DNA of 64,000 nt from assembly GCA_030737835.1 (NCBI GenBank), contig CM060850.1, positions 21,378,615 to 21,442,614 of the forward strand, in the 5' to 3' direction. Below are positions 1 through 13,223 of the stretch, in pieces; within the stretch, counting starts at the first letter, position 1, and every line of letters begins with the position of its first letter. This DNA comes from Acorus gramineus (taxonomy: Eukaryota; Streptophyta; Magnoliopsida; Acorales; Acoraceae). The notes beneath the pieces were generated by a model, which was given only the letters and a program-made list of their open reading frames with translations, made no database searches and was not told the origin of the DNA. The position numbers were made by a program, and so were the translations under genes.

Positions 1-405
1 GTACAGCTGGTGCTGGGCGGGCTGAGCGCGAGGTGCTGGGCGGCTGGTGCGCGAGGAGCTGGTCGCGCGGGTGCTAGGCGTGCGAGCAGGGGTGGTGCGT
101 GCGCGAGGTGGAGGCTGAGGCAGCGGAGGCGTGCGTGCGCGAGGTGGTGGCTGAGGCAGCGGAGGCGTGCGTGCGCGAGGTGGTGGTGCGCGCGGAGGGC
201 GCGGCGAGGCCATGGTGGTGCGCGCGAGGCGCGGCGAGGTGGCGGAGGTGCGCGCGGGGTGCGCGCGAGGCGAGGCGCTGCGCGCGGGGCGCGTGGGCTG
301 AGGCGCGGCGGTGCGCCCGGGCGGTCGGGTGGCCGTGCGGGTGGGTGCCGGCCGTGCGGGGGGGGGGGGGTTGCCGGAGTACTCGGGCTAGCGTGCGTGC
401 GGGTC
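1..405. repeat. GC-rich, G-skewed low-complexity LTR core
   Basis: Imperfect short repeats of GTGCGCGCGAGG/GAGGCGCGGCGG type at very high G+C, followed by a run of G at about 359-370. The segment at 294-345 matches 54153-54210 in the complete solo LTR. Open frames here come from base composition. Confidence 0.75.
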
Positions 406-2215
406 GTATGCACGTTTGCCCGAGTGTGGGGTGTTAAGTTGTGGGTTTATGTATGATCTTGTGTATTTTGTGGTATTTATGGATTTTAACTCACCATATT
501 GAATGTCTGTCTTGCAGATCTAGACGGACGGTCGCGCGACGACCCAGATACTGGTGAGTGGGACAATCCAACCCAGTAGAGAGGCGTTATACGCACTTGG
601 GCGTATACCGACCTCTCCTGGGGCACCGTAGATGTATATTAACCTGCAATAATATGTAATCCATGCTCGCATGATTTAATTGTAGAGTGCATGCTACCCT
701 AGACTTTACATGTTAGGGACTTGCACCCTTAGGATATGTGTATGAGCCATGCACCATGTCTCCTGTTTCATGTTAGGAAACCTCGACCTATGTATGCGTC
801 CTACTAGTTTGTTTATTAAGTTAAATACTAGTGTATGTTAAATCGCATGCCTTAGGTAATATTATCGGGAGGAGCCTTGCGAGGACAGCGGTGAGACCCG
901 TGTTAGGGTACTCCGTGTTCCTTGTTTGGTTGTCGGGATGTCCTGTATCGGGACCTCATGCTGCTCTCCCAAGGTTTCTAGTCCCAATAATATTATATGT
1001 AATGTTGTATGTTTGGTATAATTATTAGCATGAGTAGTGAATATTATAGGGGAGGGGCCTTGCGAGGACAGCGGTGGGACCCGTGTTAGGGTACTCCGTG
1101 TTCCTTGTTTGGTTGTCGGGGTATCCTGTATCGGGAACTCACGCCGCCCTCCCGAGTTTCTTTCCCCCAATGATATTCCAACATTGCTTTTGATTGTACT
1201 TATTTCCCCGCATCTTGGATATGCGCCCTGGAGGAACTCTGAAGAGTTCATGACATTTGAGTGGTAGAGATGTATTGTCGGCGGATCCGAGTGGATCATA
1301 TGCGTATGGATAGGCTGTTCTGTTCCCTGCGTTGGATCCGGTAGAGGCTACCCCCAGCGTTAGAAAGGCCGTCCTTCGGAGGACCCACATCAGTAGGCGC
1401 CTCCCGATTTTTGTGACGGACTGTGCTGAAGTTGTGGGTGGAGACCAAGCGGCCTACGGAGTGGAGGGAGAGACTATCGGTGGACCAAGGGTGACCAACA
1501 GCCTAGTCAGTCCCAAAATCCTATGTCACCCGTGGTAGGGTGAGGGTGAGGGTGTAGTGGGTTGGCGATGAGCGACCTACTGGATTTGTGAATAGATGAT
1601 TATCAGTCCCAATAGCCTATGTCACCCATTGATGGGTGAGGGTGAGGGTGTGGTGGTTCGGCGAAGTACGAACCACTGGATTATGTTGTTATGTCTTGGA
1701 GATTGGATAAATAATGGAATTGTGGTAAATATAGTCTGTGATGCATGGGTTATGCTGTTCACTGAGCGTGTGGCTCACCCCTCGCATATGTTTTTCCCCA
1801 GTGGTCACTGAGCCTGAGCTAGAGCCGGAGCAGCAGTTGGAGCTTTCCGAGGGATTCCTTCAGTAGCGGAGCAGCGCTACGTCCGCGAGTGCCAGAGGCT
1901 ATCAGCATCCCTTTCCTTGGCTGTATGTATTTTATTTCCGTGCTTGGCACGCGTCTGTATATATATTCAGTTGTTTCCATGTATATTGGCTCTCACAGGA
2001 CGTATGATTGTGTATCGAGTCTGTAATATGTTTTGGGTTACAGACTCAGTTTTAGCTTCCGCTATTTTGTGTATATATTATGTCAGCCTTGTTTGATATC
2101 TGTGTTGTCATTTTTATCTGTGGTTTAGAGTATATGTGTTTGACCTCATGTGTAGGCCTCTGATATGATATATACACCTGCCGCGTCCCGGGGACGGCCG
2201 CCCTGGGGCGTGACA
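1..2215 (+). mobile_element. 3' part of a very long LTR (giant-LTR family), cut by the window edge
   Basis: The stretch ends in GGGGCGTGACA and aligns through most of its length with the right part of the complete solo LTR at 52497-56058. Shared landmarks are a GC-rich core (1-400), a block around 520-600 beginning GATCTAGACGG and reading on to a GTGAGTGGGAC motif, a pair of about 183-bp direct repeats near 875 and 1058 (CCTTGCGAGGACAGCGG), GAGGGTGAGGGTG motifs, and the terminal motif. No primer-binding site follows position 2215, so this is the end of a solo LTR or of a 3' LTR. The five bases after it (AACAC) would be half of the target-site duplication. No coding function is supported. Confidence 0.8.
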
Positions 2216-3639
2216 AACACTTTCTTATATTCATTATGATAGCAGCTCTAAGTCAAAGTTAAAAATCAAGCTCTTTCCTTATATATAATAGACATAATCC
2301 CATAATAAAAGAGTCTTCAACCCGTCTTTAAAAGTGTTCTGAAACTCATTTTTAATTCACCATTCACAGTGAATCAAAATGTTTTTTTCCCCAAAATGTG
2401 GGTCCCACCCACTTTTTAACCTTTTGGTTCATTCAAATAATTTTTTATCTTCAAATTTTAAAATTACACATGCATTGTTGAAAACTATAAAGGAAATGCA
2501 TTTGTGATTTTGACTATGTTTTTGTTTTTTTAATATTTTTTATTTTTGGATTAATGTGATACACAATTAAGATTGAGCATTTTGAAAATGTGATAATTGC
2601 TAATATAAAAGAAAGAACAAAAAAATAATAGTGGTTATTTGTAAAATTTTAATTTTTGAATGGACATTTATGTTTTTTTTTTTTTTTTTTTTGAGGAAGA
2701 AAAAAAATATAGGGAGGGGAGTTGAGAATTCATTAGAAAATAAGGAAAAAAAAAATAGAGAGATTGTGTGTGTTTATCGAAAAATGTTGGTGTAAAAACC
2801 ATAACTCCTATCTTACGTGTGGTCCCCTTCTCCTCTCATCATTCGATTAAAGTTCATTGAATCCTACGGTGAGAATCTTTATCACCCAAATTTTAAAAAA
2901 GAAATGGGATAGTAAGAGAAAAAGAGTATGAAATGTAGTACTAGGTGATTTTTCAAATCATCAAATGAAAATTCATTTAATCAGATGAATTCCGTATACT
3001 GCTTAATATTGTTTAATTTTTTGAACATGTGGAGTCTTAAGAAATATTCTATTTACTTCCGACTTGAGACTCCGCATGTTTATAAAAGAAAATAATGTTT
3101 GTTGTGTATATGAAATGGTTATTGTTTATTTGGCTTAAATGACTGTTTGTTTGATATTTTTGTTCCTTATACTTAAATGACTATACAAGTGAATGATTTT
3201 TAGAAGGACTTAAATGACATTTTTGTTCTTTGTAAGGACTTAAGTGACTATATAGATGATTGATTTAGTTGCTATTTTGAAGGGTTCGACATGTACTTAT
3301 CAGCACTTGCTTAGATAGACCTTTTGTCAACCCAGTGAAACAGAGTTCGACTAGATCCCCGTGGGCACTTATTCAAACAGATCGACAGACCTTTATCATC
3401 TCAGTGAAGAAGTCTTGGGCCCTCTCGAACTGGTATTGGGTCTAATGGGCAAAAAAAAAAAATGGCATTTTGGTAATTTCGAGTGTGGGTAAATTAAGTA
3501 GGGAGGTGGGAATTACTTTGCCCAAAACGATATTTTATCATTTCATTAAGAGCGTTGTTACATACATTCCACGTGAACAATCTATATACATTCATAACCA
3601 TCCAACGAGGTATATACTTCCTAATTAGAGTATCTATAA
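2216..3639. other. AT-rich spacer, no gene seen
   Basis: Poly-T/poly-A tracts and short repeats of GGACTTAA(A/G)TGAC near 3160-3250. No exon-like open frame, RNA gene or clear transposon boundary is visible. Confidence 0.6.
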
Positions 3640-4646
3640 GAGCATCTCCAATCGGGATGCATATCTCCATAATGAATCCCGGAAAGGCTTCAACCGAGCT
3701 GCATTTATAGCTCCAATTTAGAGATGGAGGAGGTTGAGCTGCAAATACACAGTTCGAATGGGTGAAATGGAGGGGCCTCTATTTCACCGTTCATTTTATT
3801 TAAAACCCTAAATACCCTCCCCTAATGCGTACAATCTTTTTTAATTCTATTTGTATCCTTCACCATAAATTCAATTATTAACTATTTATAAGTTAAATAT
3901 AAATCTATCCCTTATTTATTTATAAATATTATATCATTAGAAAGGTCTCATTGAGACCTTCAAAATAAGTCTAATATTGATTAAATTATTATGCATTCAT
4001 TTTAATTAATTATTTCATATTAATTAATTTTATATGTATTGCTTGACATTATAGTAAGTCATGTAATTAAAATTTTAAAAACTTCATGATTTAAAATAAT
4101 TCACACAACAATTTTCATGCATTAACTGAATGCACACTAAAATTGAGATACATTAAGCTTGGATTAATACATGGGAGGTATGTTTCGAGGAACAAATTGC
4201 GGAGGTGAATACAGAAGAGATCAGTACGAAAGTAGTGGTTATGCAGGAGGAAGTGAATTCACCGATAATTTACCAGAGTATTAGCATTTTCATGTATCTT
4301 ATCAGCTTTCTTTTTTCTTTTTAGATGTATTATTCTTTCTTGTTGTTGTTTTCTTTGGGGTGGATTAAATAGATCTCCAATTTAGTTTAAATTTTTTTTG
4401 TTCAAATTAATATTATATTATATTATATTAATTATTTATATATTAAATTTTGAAAAATAAATAAGTAATATTAGTTTAATCAATTTTATATTCATTATTA
4501 TATTATTATCTTATTATTTAAGTTAATATTTTCAAAAAACATTGGAGGTAAAAATGGAGGGGGTGGGTTGGAGTCCCCCCCCCCCCCATTTTCTCTAAAA
4601 TGGAGTCAACCATGACTCTAAAATGGAGTCATAGTTGGATATGCTC
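3640..4646. mobile_element. TIR element, possibly PIF/Harbinger-type, about 1 kb
   Basis: The left end GAGCATCTCCAAT and the reverse complement of the right end (GAGCATATCCAAC) match at 11 of 13 bases. Both ends are flanked by TAA (3637-3639 and 4647-4649), the 3-bp TWA-type duplication expected of PIF/Harbinger elements. The interior is AT-rich with repeats of TCTAAAATGGAGTCA near the right end and a C-run at 4577-4589. A 37-codon ATG frame at 4171-4284 is the only candidate peptide. The superfamily call rests on the 3-bp duplication and is tentative. Confidence 0.5.
4171..4284 (+). CDS. small 37-codon open frame inside the TIR element, unrecognised
   Basis: An ATG-to-TAG frame encoding a Gly/Tyr/acidic-rich peptide starting MGGMFRGTNCGG and ending with NLPEY. 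It is more coding-like than its AT-rich surroundings, and could be an exon remnant of a captured or transposon gene. I recognise no family and cannot show that it is expressed. Confidence 0.2.
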   Translation: MGGMFRGTNCGGEYRRDQYESSGYAGGSEFTDNLPEY

Positions 4647-4649
4647 TAA

Positions 4650-6050
4650 AGGAAATCTCTAAAATGGAGTATCAAAAAACATTTAAAAAAAATCATAAGG
4701 TGATTTATCAACTTCAACCACCATCTCTATTTTCACCTCTATTATATTTTTATATATAAAACTTCAATTTATAATATCCCTCTTATTTTTTTATGTCGTA
4801 CACATAATTGAGAAATATTATGAAATTTAAATTTGGTAGAAGTTAATATTATCAGTTTCGGACTAGGTGATCAATAAACTTATATTCCATAGTTGATCAA
4901 GCTCACCGTGAATATTTTCGAAAGAAAAAAGAAGAAATTATAGAGAAAAAAAGCTCGTGGTTCTCAAGTACTCAACAAACTCATCTACTTTTAATCATGG
5001 TGATTTCAGCGGAGGATTAGGAAATTACTAATGTAGCGGTTCATCTATTTCAAGATGGATCTAGATGCCGTTTATTTTGTGTTGTTGTGTTTCATTGTTA
5101 TATTTTATTTAATTTCTTATATACTTTCTTTTGTTGTGCTTTCAGTTTCGATTAGAATAAATGATATTTTAATACATAAGTGCAAATAATAATTAATAGA
5201 ATAAAATCAATATTAATGTTAAAAAATAAAAAAATATCATTAATTTTTTTAAAAAAAACATATGTTAAACATATTCAGTATTAGGCTATTTGATGATTTA
5301 AATCGTATTGACGACATTTATCCATGGATACTGTTAGAGGATACGGTTAGAGGTTTTTTTTAACTCAACTGTGCTCCATTTTGAAGAAATGGAGCATGAT
5401 TGGAGGTGTTTTTAGGTGAGGTGTATACTTCGTCAATTTTTTACATTTACTAAAATTTGGTCCATTAAAAAATGTATAGAGCAATATACATTTTCATAAA
5501 AACATATATATCTTATTAAATGATACTTATTATTTAAAAAAAAATCATAATATATGCGGATTATCCGCGAGATTGTGTCGCCTACTGTCCTTAATATTGG
5601 AAAGCGATCCTATGTGTTCTCAACATAGAGAAATTTTACCCTACCAATAGGGAAAGATTTGATAAAAAAAAAAAAAAACATAAATAAATATTGTGTTGAT
5701 TAACATTTTAAAATGTTAATTTTAAAATGAGTGTTACGTATATGATTCTAAAGAAATTAAAGTGCACATGCATTTTTTTTATAAATAACATTTTAAATGG
5801 TAAATTTTTCATGAAATTATTATTTGGTGACAAGTTTTTTTTTTTTTTTTTTTGTTATACAGCACAAACATTTCTATAGTGGATATGAACCCAAAGGTTA
5901 TTTTTCATTTATTAATATGAGATTGTCCAGAGTTGCTGCGAATTTACAAAAATGCACAACATGCGGGCAAGAATTCCTAGTTACCTCCGGTGAACATAAA
6001 CAACCGATAGTTTCCCTTACACGATCCCGATCAAGTTTCAACACGATTTA
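4650..6050. other. AT-rich spacer upstream of the endoglucanase gene
   Basis: Poly-A/T tracts and a block (about 5410-5540) loosely resembling 44660-44840, both with GAGGTGTATACTT/ACCTCGTTAGATG-like motifs. No gene is supported. Confidence 0.5.
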
Positions 6051-6421
6051 GGTTGTTTGAAACGGGAGAAGTAAAGTAAAAATAACGTAAAAGAAAAAAA
6101 AACCCACACGACAAACGACAGCCCAGCGAATCAACCGGTGTCGGTTATTCCGTATTTGACAGCGGTCAAAAGCACGCCACATTCGAAAATCTCCCCGATT
6201 TACAGGGGCAATTCCGTCATTACAACGACCCCAGATCGACCGGTCCCGCGCGCGACCGACACGGAGAGGGAGAGACGTCTCCATCGACCGAGATCTCGAA
6301 AGGCCCGGCCCGAACCGACACCGGTTGTTGGAGATCCCTTCGATTTTCTAAACCCCCATTCGACACCGAAAGAATCCGACCAATGCGAGTGGTTTCCAAG
6401 CTTCCGAGATCCTGAAAAGCT

Positions 6422-6495
6422 GTGAGTACTGTCGAATTCCGTCAATATGATCGGTTTTGGAGGTTTTTGAGACCTAAAAATCCGGTTTTTGTAGG
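6422..6495 (+). other. possible short 5'UTR intron of the endoglucanase gene
   Basis: GTGAGTACTG at 6422 fits a donor and TTTTTGTAG just before 6496 fits an acceptor, both upstream of the ATG at 6512. At about 74 nt it would be near the minimum plant intron length. Transcript data would be needed. Confidence 0.3.
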
Positions 6496-6511
6496 TTTTC
6501 GTTGAACAACA

Positions 6512-9500
6512 ATGGGAGCTGATTCGGGGCGCTCGAAGGGATGTGTGGGGTGGCTGATCGTGCTCGTATTGGCGGCGTTGGTGGTGACGACGGCTGTGAT
6601 CGCGGTCAAGAAGAAGTCCTCCCACCACTCCGAGCCCGGTCCGGCGCCGGGGCCTCCCGGGGCGGTGTCCAACAAGTACGCTGACGCTCTGTCGGTGGCG
6701 TTGAAGTTCTTCGATGTGCAGAAATGTAATGCCTTGATTTTAAATTTGCTTTGAAGTAATTCTTTTCATTTTTTTTTGTCTGCTTTGAAGAGTGATTTCT
6801 TTAGATCTTTTCGCGTGGTTGTACATATTGGCTTTGATTGTGGGAAAAATTTCCTTCATTTGGTCTGATCATGTGATTTGTTTATGTTAGATCCATCATC
6901 GAAACTATGTTCTTTAACACATGTAATGTTGCGAAATTTGAGCTGAATTACAGAAACCCAAATATTTATAATAAAAAAAGAGACATTGATTCTAAAAGAA
7001 TATAAATAAGCTAATCTTTCTATCAGTTATCTTCTCGTTCTATTTTACTACACATTGGATCTTGTGTTCAGGATTTAACAAAATTTTGTTAATGACAGAT
7101 CTGTTGTGCATCTCAGTTAACATTTGATTTCTGAATCTGTTGTTTCAGAATTCCGAGTGATTGACTGAATCGGTCTTTCCCATGTCTGTTTTAATTTTTC
7201 AGCTGGTAAGTTGGTCAATAACAAAATCTCATGGAGAGGGGATTCGGCTCTGAAAGATGGTAGCCAAGCCCATGTTGACCTATCTAAAGGGATGTATGAT
7301 GCTGGAGATCACGTGAAGTTCGGTCTTCCCATGGCTTTCACGGCGACGGTTTTGTCATGGAGCATTCTTGAATATGGGGATCAGATGGCGGCCGCAAAAC
7401 AGCTAGACCATGCTCGAGATTCTCTGAAGTGGATCACGGATTTCCTGGTTGCTGCCCATCCGAAGGACAATGTTCTTTATATCCAGGTAAATTTTTTTTA
7501 GCCCACTAGAGCACATGTGTATGAAATGTATGCTGGGCATTGTATAGAATATGCAGCTTTTCATGGTGAACTTGTTCCAGATTAGGAAAAGTTGTTTTTT
7601 TTTTCTCATTTACTGAAGATCAACGATGTGCTTGTGTGTGGGTGTGTGCATTTCTACTTTGAACGTATACTATGCCCTTAGCCTTACACTCTGAACTCCT
7701 CCATTTCCCTGGAAACAAAATACGATGAATGTTTGTGATCAATTAGCCTCCTTTATCTCTCTAATGAAGATGACCAGTTTAAAATTGTGTCTCTCTCTGT
7801 GTGCCCTTGTACTTTGAGCTCATTTTATATAGCCTGAAGTCCAGCCTTTGCATGGAAAAGATTTATTTATCATCCTATCATAAGATTGAGACTTGCTGTT
7901 AATCAGTTTAGCCTCAACTTCTTGTATAATTCTTAATTTTGACAAAACCAAAATCATATAATAAAATAAGATTATTTGTGTGTGACCAAATGCAATCAAT
8001 CCCTCTATGAGTGTCTGTTGGGCATTAACTGAGCTGGAGATAAATTGCACTGGCTTATAAATTTCAAATGCTGCCAACTCATAGCAACCTGAAACCTGGT
8101 TGTTTGTTTTGTGATACTATCATGATAGAATTGATTCTTCCTTTTTATTTTCAGCCTCATCAAATTACTATTGAAGTTGTTTTGCTGATTTCATGTTATC
8201 TTTGTACATCTTTCACCGGACAAAGAAATTGCTTAGTGGACGAACCATTCTGTCGATCATCACGATTCTCTCATAGAACACCAAGGATTAGTTGGATGCG
8301 CAAGTCTGTCACATTTTAAACATCTTATTCTATATTTTTTACCAGTATATAGAAATTTAAGGAACATGTTAGTCTGACCATGTAGTTTGTTCTGTTGTTT
8401 CAGTGTATGCTGAAAATTTTATGATAATAGTTGTCATCAAACAATTAGACTTTTTTTCCCCTCTATCACATACACAGTTGAACTTTCCTGCGCATTGGGG
8501 GATAAAGAAAGTGTCAGTATGTACAGGCAATGAACCACATGCAGCAAATGCATCATTGTTCATTGATTTCATTTATCATTTTTATTTCTTTTTTTTTTTT
8601 TTGCAATTACAATTTAGTTGGTGGCACATTCCTTTTCTAAATATGATCAATGCTGTTTTCTTGTCGGAAGGTGGGTGATCCAGACATTGACCACAAGTGT
8701 TGGGAAAGGCCTGAAGATATGACTGAAGAAAGGCCCCTCATCCAGGTGAACACATCTTCTCCAGGAACAGAAGTTGCAGCAGAAACAGCAGCAGCTCTGG
8801 CATCAGCCTCGCTGGTGTTTAACACTGTTGACTCAACATACTCGGATTTGCTCCTTCAGCATGCACAGAAGCTCTTTACTTTTGCAGATACTTATCGAGG
8901 TTCTTACAGTATTAGCATTCCAAAAGTTCAGCAGTTCTATAACTCCACTGGCTATAGAGATGAGCTCTTATGGGCAGCTAGCTGGCTCTATCATGCTACT
9001 GGGGACCAGTCGTATCTCAGCTATGTCACTGTAGAAAATGGGAAAGGCTATGCTGACTGGGGGAGACCAACATGGTTTAGTTGGGACGACAAACGTGCGG
9101 GAACTCAAGTATGTCTCTGTCTCATCATGACATTCATTTCTCCCTTTCTTCATATTCACTCCTCTTTTCATTAATGCTTGTCTATGTGATTAAGGGTGGA
9201 TGTTATTTCTTATATTGTGCTGAGAATATATCTAGAATATGCTGCTTGTTCTTCACACCAATCATATAATTATATGTTGACCATCTTTTGTGGTATAAAT
9301 ATGAGAAAAGTTTTTCAGCAGTTTTTGAAGTTCTATCTGAAAAAAAAATTATCCATCATTATATTTTTATATACAACAGTGTGGCATTTATGCTATACAA
9401 AGAGCTGAGGTTTTAGTTAAAGCTAATTTCCTGTCAGGATAGATGACAGGACTTGCAATTTCCCGATGTTCCTGATATCTAATTTGGCAATCTTTGGCCA

Positions 9501-10468
9501 GGTTCTTTTGTCCAGGCTACACGTCTTCAGCTCAACAAAGACCTCGAATGCAGAGAACGTTGGCCTTCAGATGTACAGGAAAACTGCTGTAGCAGTAATG
9601 TGTGGTCTATTGCCGGATTCCCCTACTGCCACATCCAGTAGATCCGACAGTAATTTCTATGATCTCTCTTTAGTAATATTGTGTGTAGGAAGTCTCCCCT
9701 TGCTGTTCTTGTCTTGGGATCCTATCACCATGCGAATGGAGCTTTATGTGTTTTGAGTCTTCCTGTTTTTCATTTTTGTTTTTAATGGTTTGGAAATGGA
9801 GAATACACTGTCTTTTGGTTTTCACTATGATTATTATCATACAGGTGGCTTGATATGGATTGATCAGTGGAATTCATTGCAGCATCCTGTGGCTGCCTCA
9901 TTTTTGGCTGTACTTTACAGTGATTACATGCTCACCTCTCGTACATCAAGTTTTTCATGCAATGGGAATTCTTACACGCCATTGGACCTTCGAAACTTTG
10001 CTATTTCACAGGTAATCTCTCCCTTTATTACCTCCCTTATAGAAGGAATTAATTGATTTTACTGCAAGAAATCTTACCGCTTTCTTTTCCCTTTGTTGTG
10101 CACTCGAATGCACCCACTAATTTTTATGATTCATCCAGATCGATTACATATTAGGTGACAATCCAATGAAGCTGAGCTACCTCGTTGGGTATGGAAGAAA
10201 CTACCCCCAGCAGGTGCACCACAGAGGTGCATCAATCCCCGCAGATGCCAAAACCGGCTGCGATGGCATGAAGTGGCTAACCTCATCCGAACGGAACCCC
10301 AATGTGGCTATTGGAGCACTTGTTGGCGGCCCATTCAAAAATGATTCATATATCGATAGCCGAAACAATTCCATGCAGGCAGAACCAAGCACCTACAACA
10401 GTGCCGTATTGGTTGGCCTTCTGTCGGGGTTGGTCACCACCTCTTCTGTTCCTTTGTCATTCACTTGA
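6512..10468 (+). CDS. membrane-anchored endo-1,4-beta-glucanase, GH9 (endoglucanase 10-like)
   Basis: Coding exons 6512-6725, 7203-7486, 8671-9108, 9502-9649, 9845-10011 and 10139-10468, all GT-AG and phase-consistent, give 526 residues, close to the roughly 525 of Arabidopsis endoglucanase 10. Residues 1-13 are a short cytosolic tail and 14-32 form a transmembrane signal-anchor followed by a KKK stop. A Pro/Gly-rich linker leads to the GH9 catalytic domain (about 52-520). Visible active-site elements are D104-AG-D107-H (base/nucleophile region), VHHRGASIP (443-451), and DSR (490-492) with E499 as the expected acid. There is no carbohydrate-binding module and no long KORRIGAN-type tail, so I place it in the GH9B7/EG10 group. 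By family, it hydrolyses beta-1,4-glucan at the membrane-wall interface during wall assembly. Start: the first ATG, followed directly by the anchor. Exon 1 is GC-rich and the introns are AT-rich. Confidence 0.93.
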
Positions 10469-13026
10469 GAGCCTCCTACATTGTCCCAACTTTCATATTT
10501 TTTGTAACATATGTATGATTGTGCATCATTCATTATTCCTTTGGCTGATTGTCATTTGGTTTGTATGTGTGGATTGGTCATTATACTGCCCAAGTTAAGA
10601 GTCATATTGCAGAGTTCTGGTTTGGGCATGTTGTGAGATCAAAGCAACGTAAAATTGTGTACCAAATGCAATTTGTGTTATTAGATATCTATTGATTTAA
10701 ATGAAGCAGCTGCCCACTGTAGTTTTTTCTTTTCTTTTCTTGGGGGCATCTCAGAAATTGCTCAAATGGAGGAAAGCTTGAGGGAGAGGCCAGTTTAAAA
10801 GGCATAAAAGGTAGCAGTTCATACAAAAAGCTCATGCAAGGAACATGTGGGGTCTCTCCTTTAGTCCTTTTAGACTCCACATTGTTGATTAAAGTTTGCT
10901 GGTGGTTTGTAGTTGGAGCCATGGATAAGAAATCTAGCTAGGCAAATACATGCATGTTTCCTTCCTTTAGAGGTAAACACTTGATGCCATCATTTGCACC
11001 TTCACCTTTCTTCAACTTCAAGTGATGCCCCCCACCCCCTGTTGTGGCACGCTCGAACAGGACCACCAGACAGCCATGTCCCATTTAAAGTGATGAGATT
11101 ATTAATCCAAAGTATTTTTGTGTGATAGGATAAGATCTTTTGTAATAGGTCACAGATAAATCTTCTTGTGACGTGGTATATCAACACAGATCAGACCATT
11201 AGACAATTCACACAAGGATTTTTCATATGATCTTGTCACAAATGATTCGAGCATAACACACAAAATATATGATTTTTCATGCAAATATCAATTATAATTA
11301 GCGATCTCAAATAAAAATAATTATTTGATTTTTTTTTTTTTTTTGGTTTAAACACGTGTTCGCACCCAGATCTGATCATATACCGATGATCCCGGCACAC
11401 GTAGACGTTGCTCGATTTCGGTTGCAACGGTAAACTTTTTTGAATTAATAATAATTTATTAAATTCCGGTGTAAGGGACTGTGCCATTGTCGGCCACACG
11501 ATCAACATTGGACGCTAGGACCAAAAAGTGCATCGCACGTCCAAACAAAATCCACCCGGTCCCACTTGGCAGCCCTTCGATCCGTGTACCCAACACGTGG
11601 TTATGATATTACAGCCGTCCGTTCTTTATACTCTGTCGTAAATCTAACGGTTATCTGGTAAACGATACACAAGTCCTCTTATCCTAACCTGGTCTGTTGT
11701 GTCGCATGATCATCAATGATGAAGCGGATACGCATGCGCGAACTAGAGTCTCATTTTTCACTTGCTCAAGTCAGTCTGAATAAAAATAGAATAAACATCT
11801 TTGCAGAGAGATGGAATAATACAGTATTCTGATTGATAAAGAGGACAAAGTAACATATTAATATTGTAATGGAAAACACTAATCAAACAAAAGGGAAATA
11901 GCTATATTCCCTCATCTGTACATAAATAATTATATTATATGAGAATAAAAGAGAATTAGGTATATGTGTTCTATATTTGTTTATTAAAATAACTTTTCAA
12001 TAATAAGAATAATTTAGACTTGTCTGCTTAGGTATAATTATTGGTGTAAGTATTATCTTTTATATATAAACAAATATGTGTTTGTTTAGGATCAAATCTA
12101 TTCTTCCTTTATTCAACCTCTTCCTCTTGACCCAAACATGATTACAATTGGATTTATCATACAAAAAATAAAAGAAATAAATTATTCTTAGTCATTCTTA
12201 CCATCACATTTATAGATATCATTTGGGTTTTTATCTTTTCATGCATATACTTAGTTAATAAAATACACAAACTGAATTCATGTTTTATATTATTTTGTAA
12301 TAAAAAATATACTAACATAATAGATTATATATATAGAATTTTAAATACTAGATTAGTGACATAAATGAATATACCAACACCTAAAAACAAAGGCAATAAA
12401 AACACGTTAGACACAACCCCATTGACCATTGTCTTTATATAATTTATACATGTTTTAATTTTTTAAAATATATATTTTATACAGGAAGAGACCAATGTGC
12501 TTCTCAGCGGCACATGCGTGTATTTAATATATATTTTAATAGAGGATGAAGTGTACTAATTTTTTTTTTCTAGCCCATGCTTGATCGAGGAAATGAGGAT
12601 AAGGTAAAATAGTGGTAAAATGAGTATTTGAAATGTTGAAATAAATAAAAATCTGTATGTCAAAATTTAATGGTTTAAAAAGATGTAATTATTCTTGCTA
12701 CCTCTTAGAATTCAGTTATTCCAGGTAATTCAATCTATTGGACTGTTCAATTAATTATCATTCTTATAAAGCAGGAGGTTCACATGTCAAATCATTTTTT
12801 TATATTTTAAAAATTCTTATCTACACCTCATTCACATTTTATACACAATTTATCTATACAGTCAATCAAACAACAAGATTTTTATTATTATATATTTCAA
12901 CAAGAATAATTAAAAATACAATAAAAAAAAAAAAACATTTATTCTTTCTTTATATTTGAATAGCCGTGAACATCACATTAACTTAATTCTCAGTTCAAAT
13001 GGGCCCCAGCGTTTTCAGCTAAACGA
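10469..13026. other. 3' region of the endoglucanase gene and AT-rich spacer
   Basis: 10469-10690 is probably 3'UTR. Beyond it lie poly-T tracts (11330-11344), AT-rich DNA, and no frame resembling an exon. No transposon boundary was resolved. Confidence 0.5.
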
Positions 13027-13036
13027 CGGCATAAAA
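13027..13036 (+). promoter_or_regulatory. TATA-like element upstream of the HVA22-like gene
   Basis: GGCATAAAAG lies about 390 nt upstream of the 5'UTR donor at 13420 and upstream of the CT-rich leader. Position and sequence fit a TATA box, but the transcription start is unknown. Confidence 0.3.
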
Positions 13037-13201
13037 GTGAATCGCGGAGCAGAAGACCATCCGGCAGTGAGCTTTTGCCATTTATGGAAGCGTCAAGAGG
13101 AGATCAAAATCAAAATGGGCGATTGTGTTTCGTAAAACAAAAAAAAAAAAAAAAAAAACGGATGAAAGAGAAGGGGAGAAAGAGAGTCATTTTTGAATAC
13201 C

Positions 13202-13223
13202 TCTCTCTCTCTCTCTCTCTCTA
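13202..13223 (+). repeat. (CT)n microsatellite in the probable 5' leader
   Basis: An almost perfect CT run upstream of the HVA22-like 5'UTR intron. CT/GA tracts are common in plant leaders; no specific function is shown. Confidence 0.6.

Noticed and set aside
10-456. Open frames at the window start
   Set aside because: Same GC-rich LTR core as above; GTG starts and Arg/Gly/Ala-only composition.
862-1390. Open frames spanning the LTR direct repeats
   Set aside because: They run over LTR repeats, differ between copies, and have no recognisable protein.
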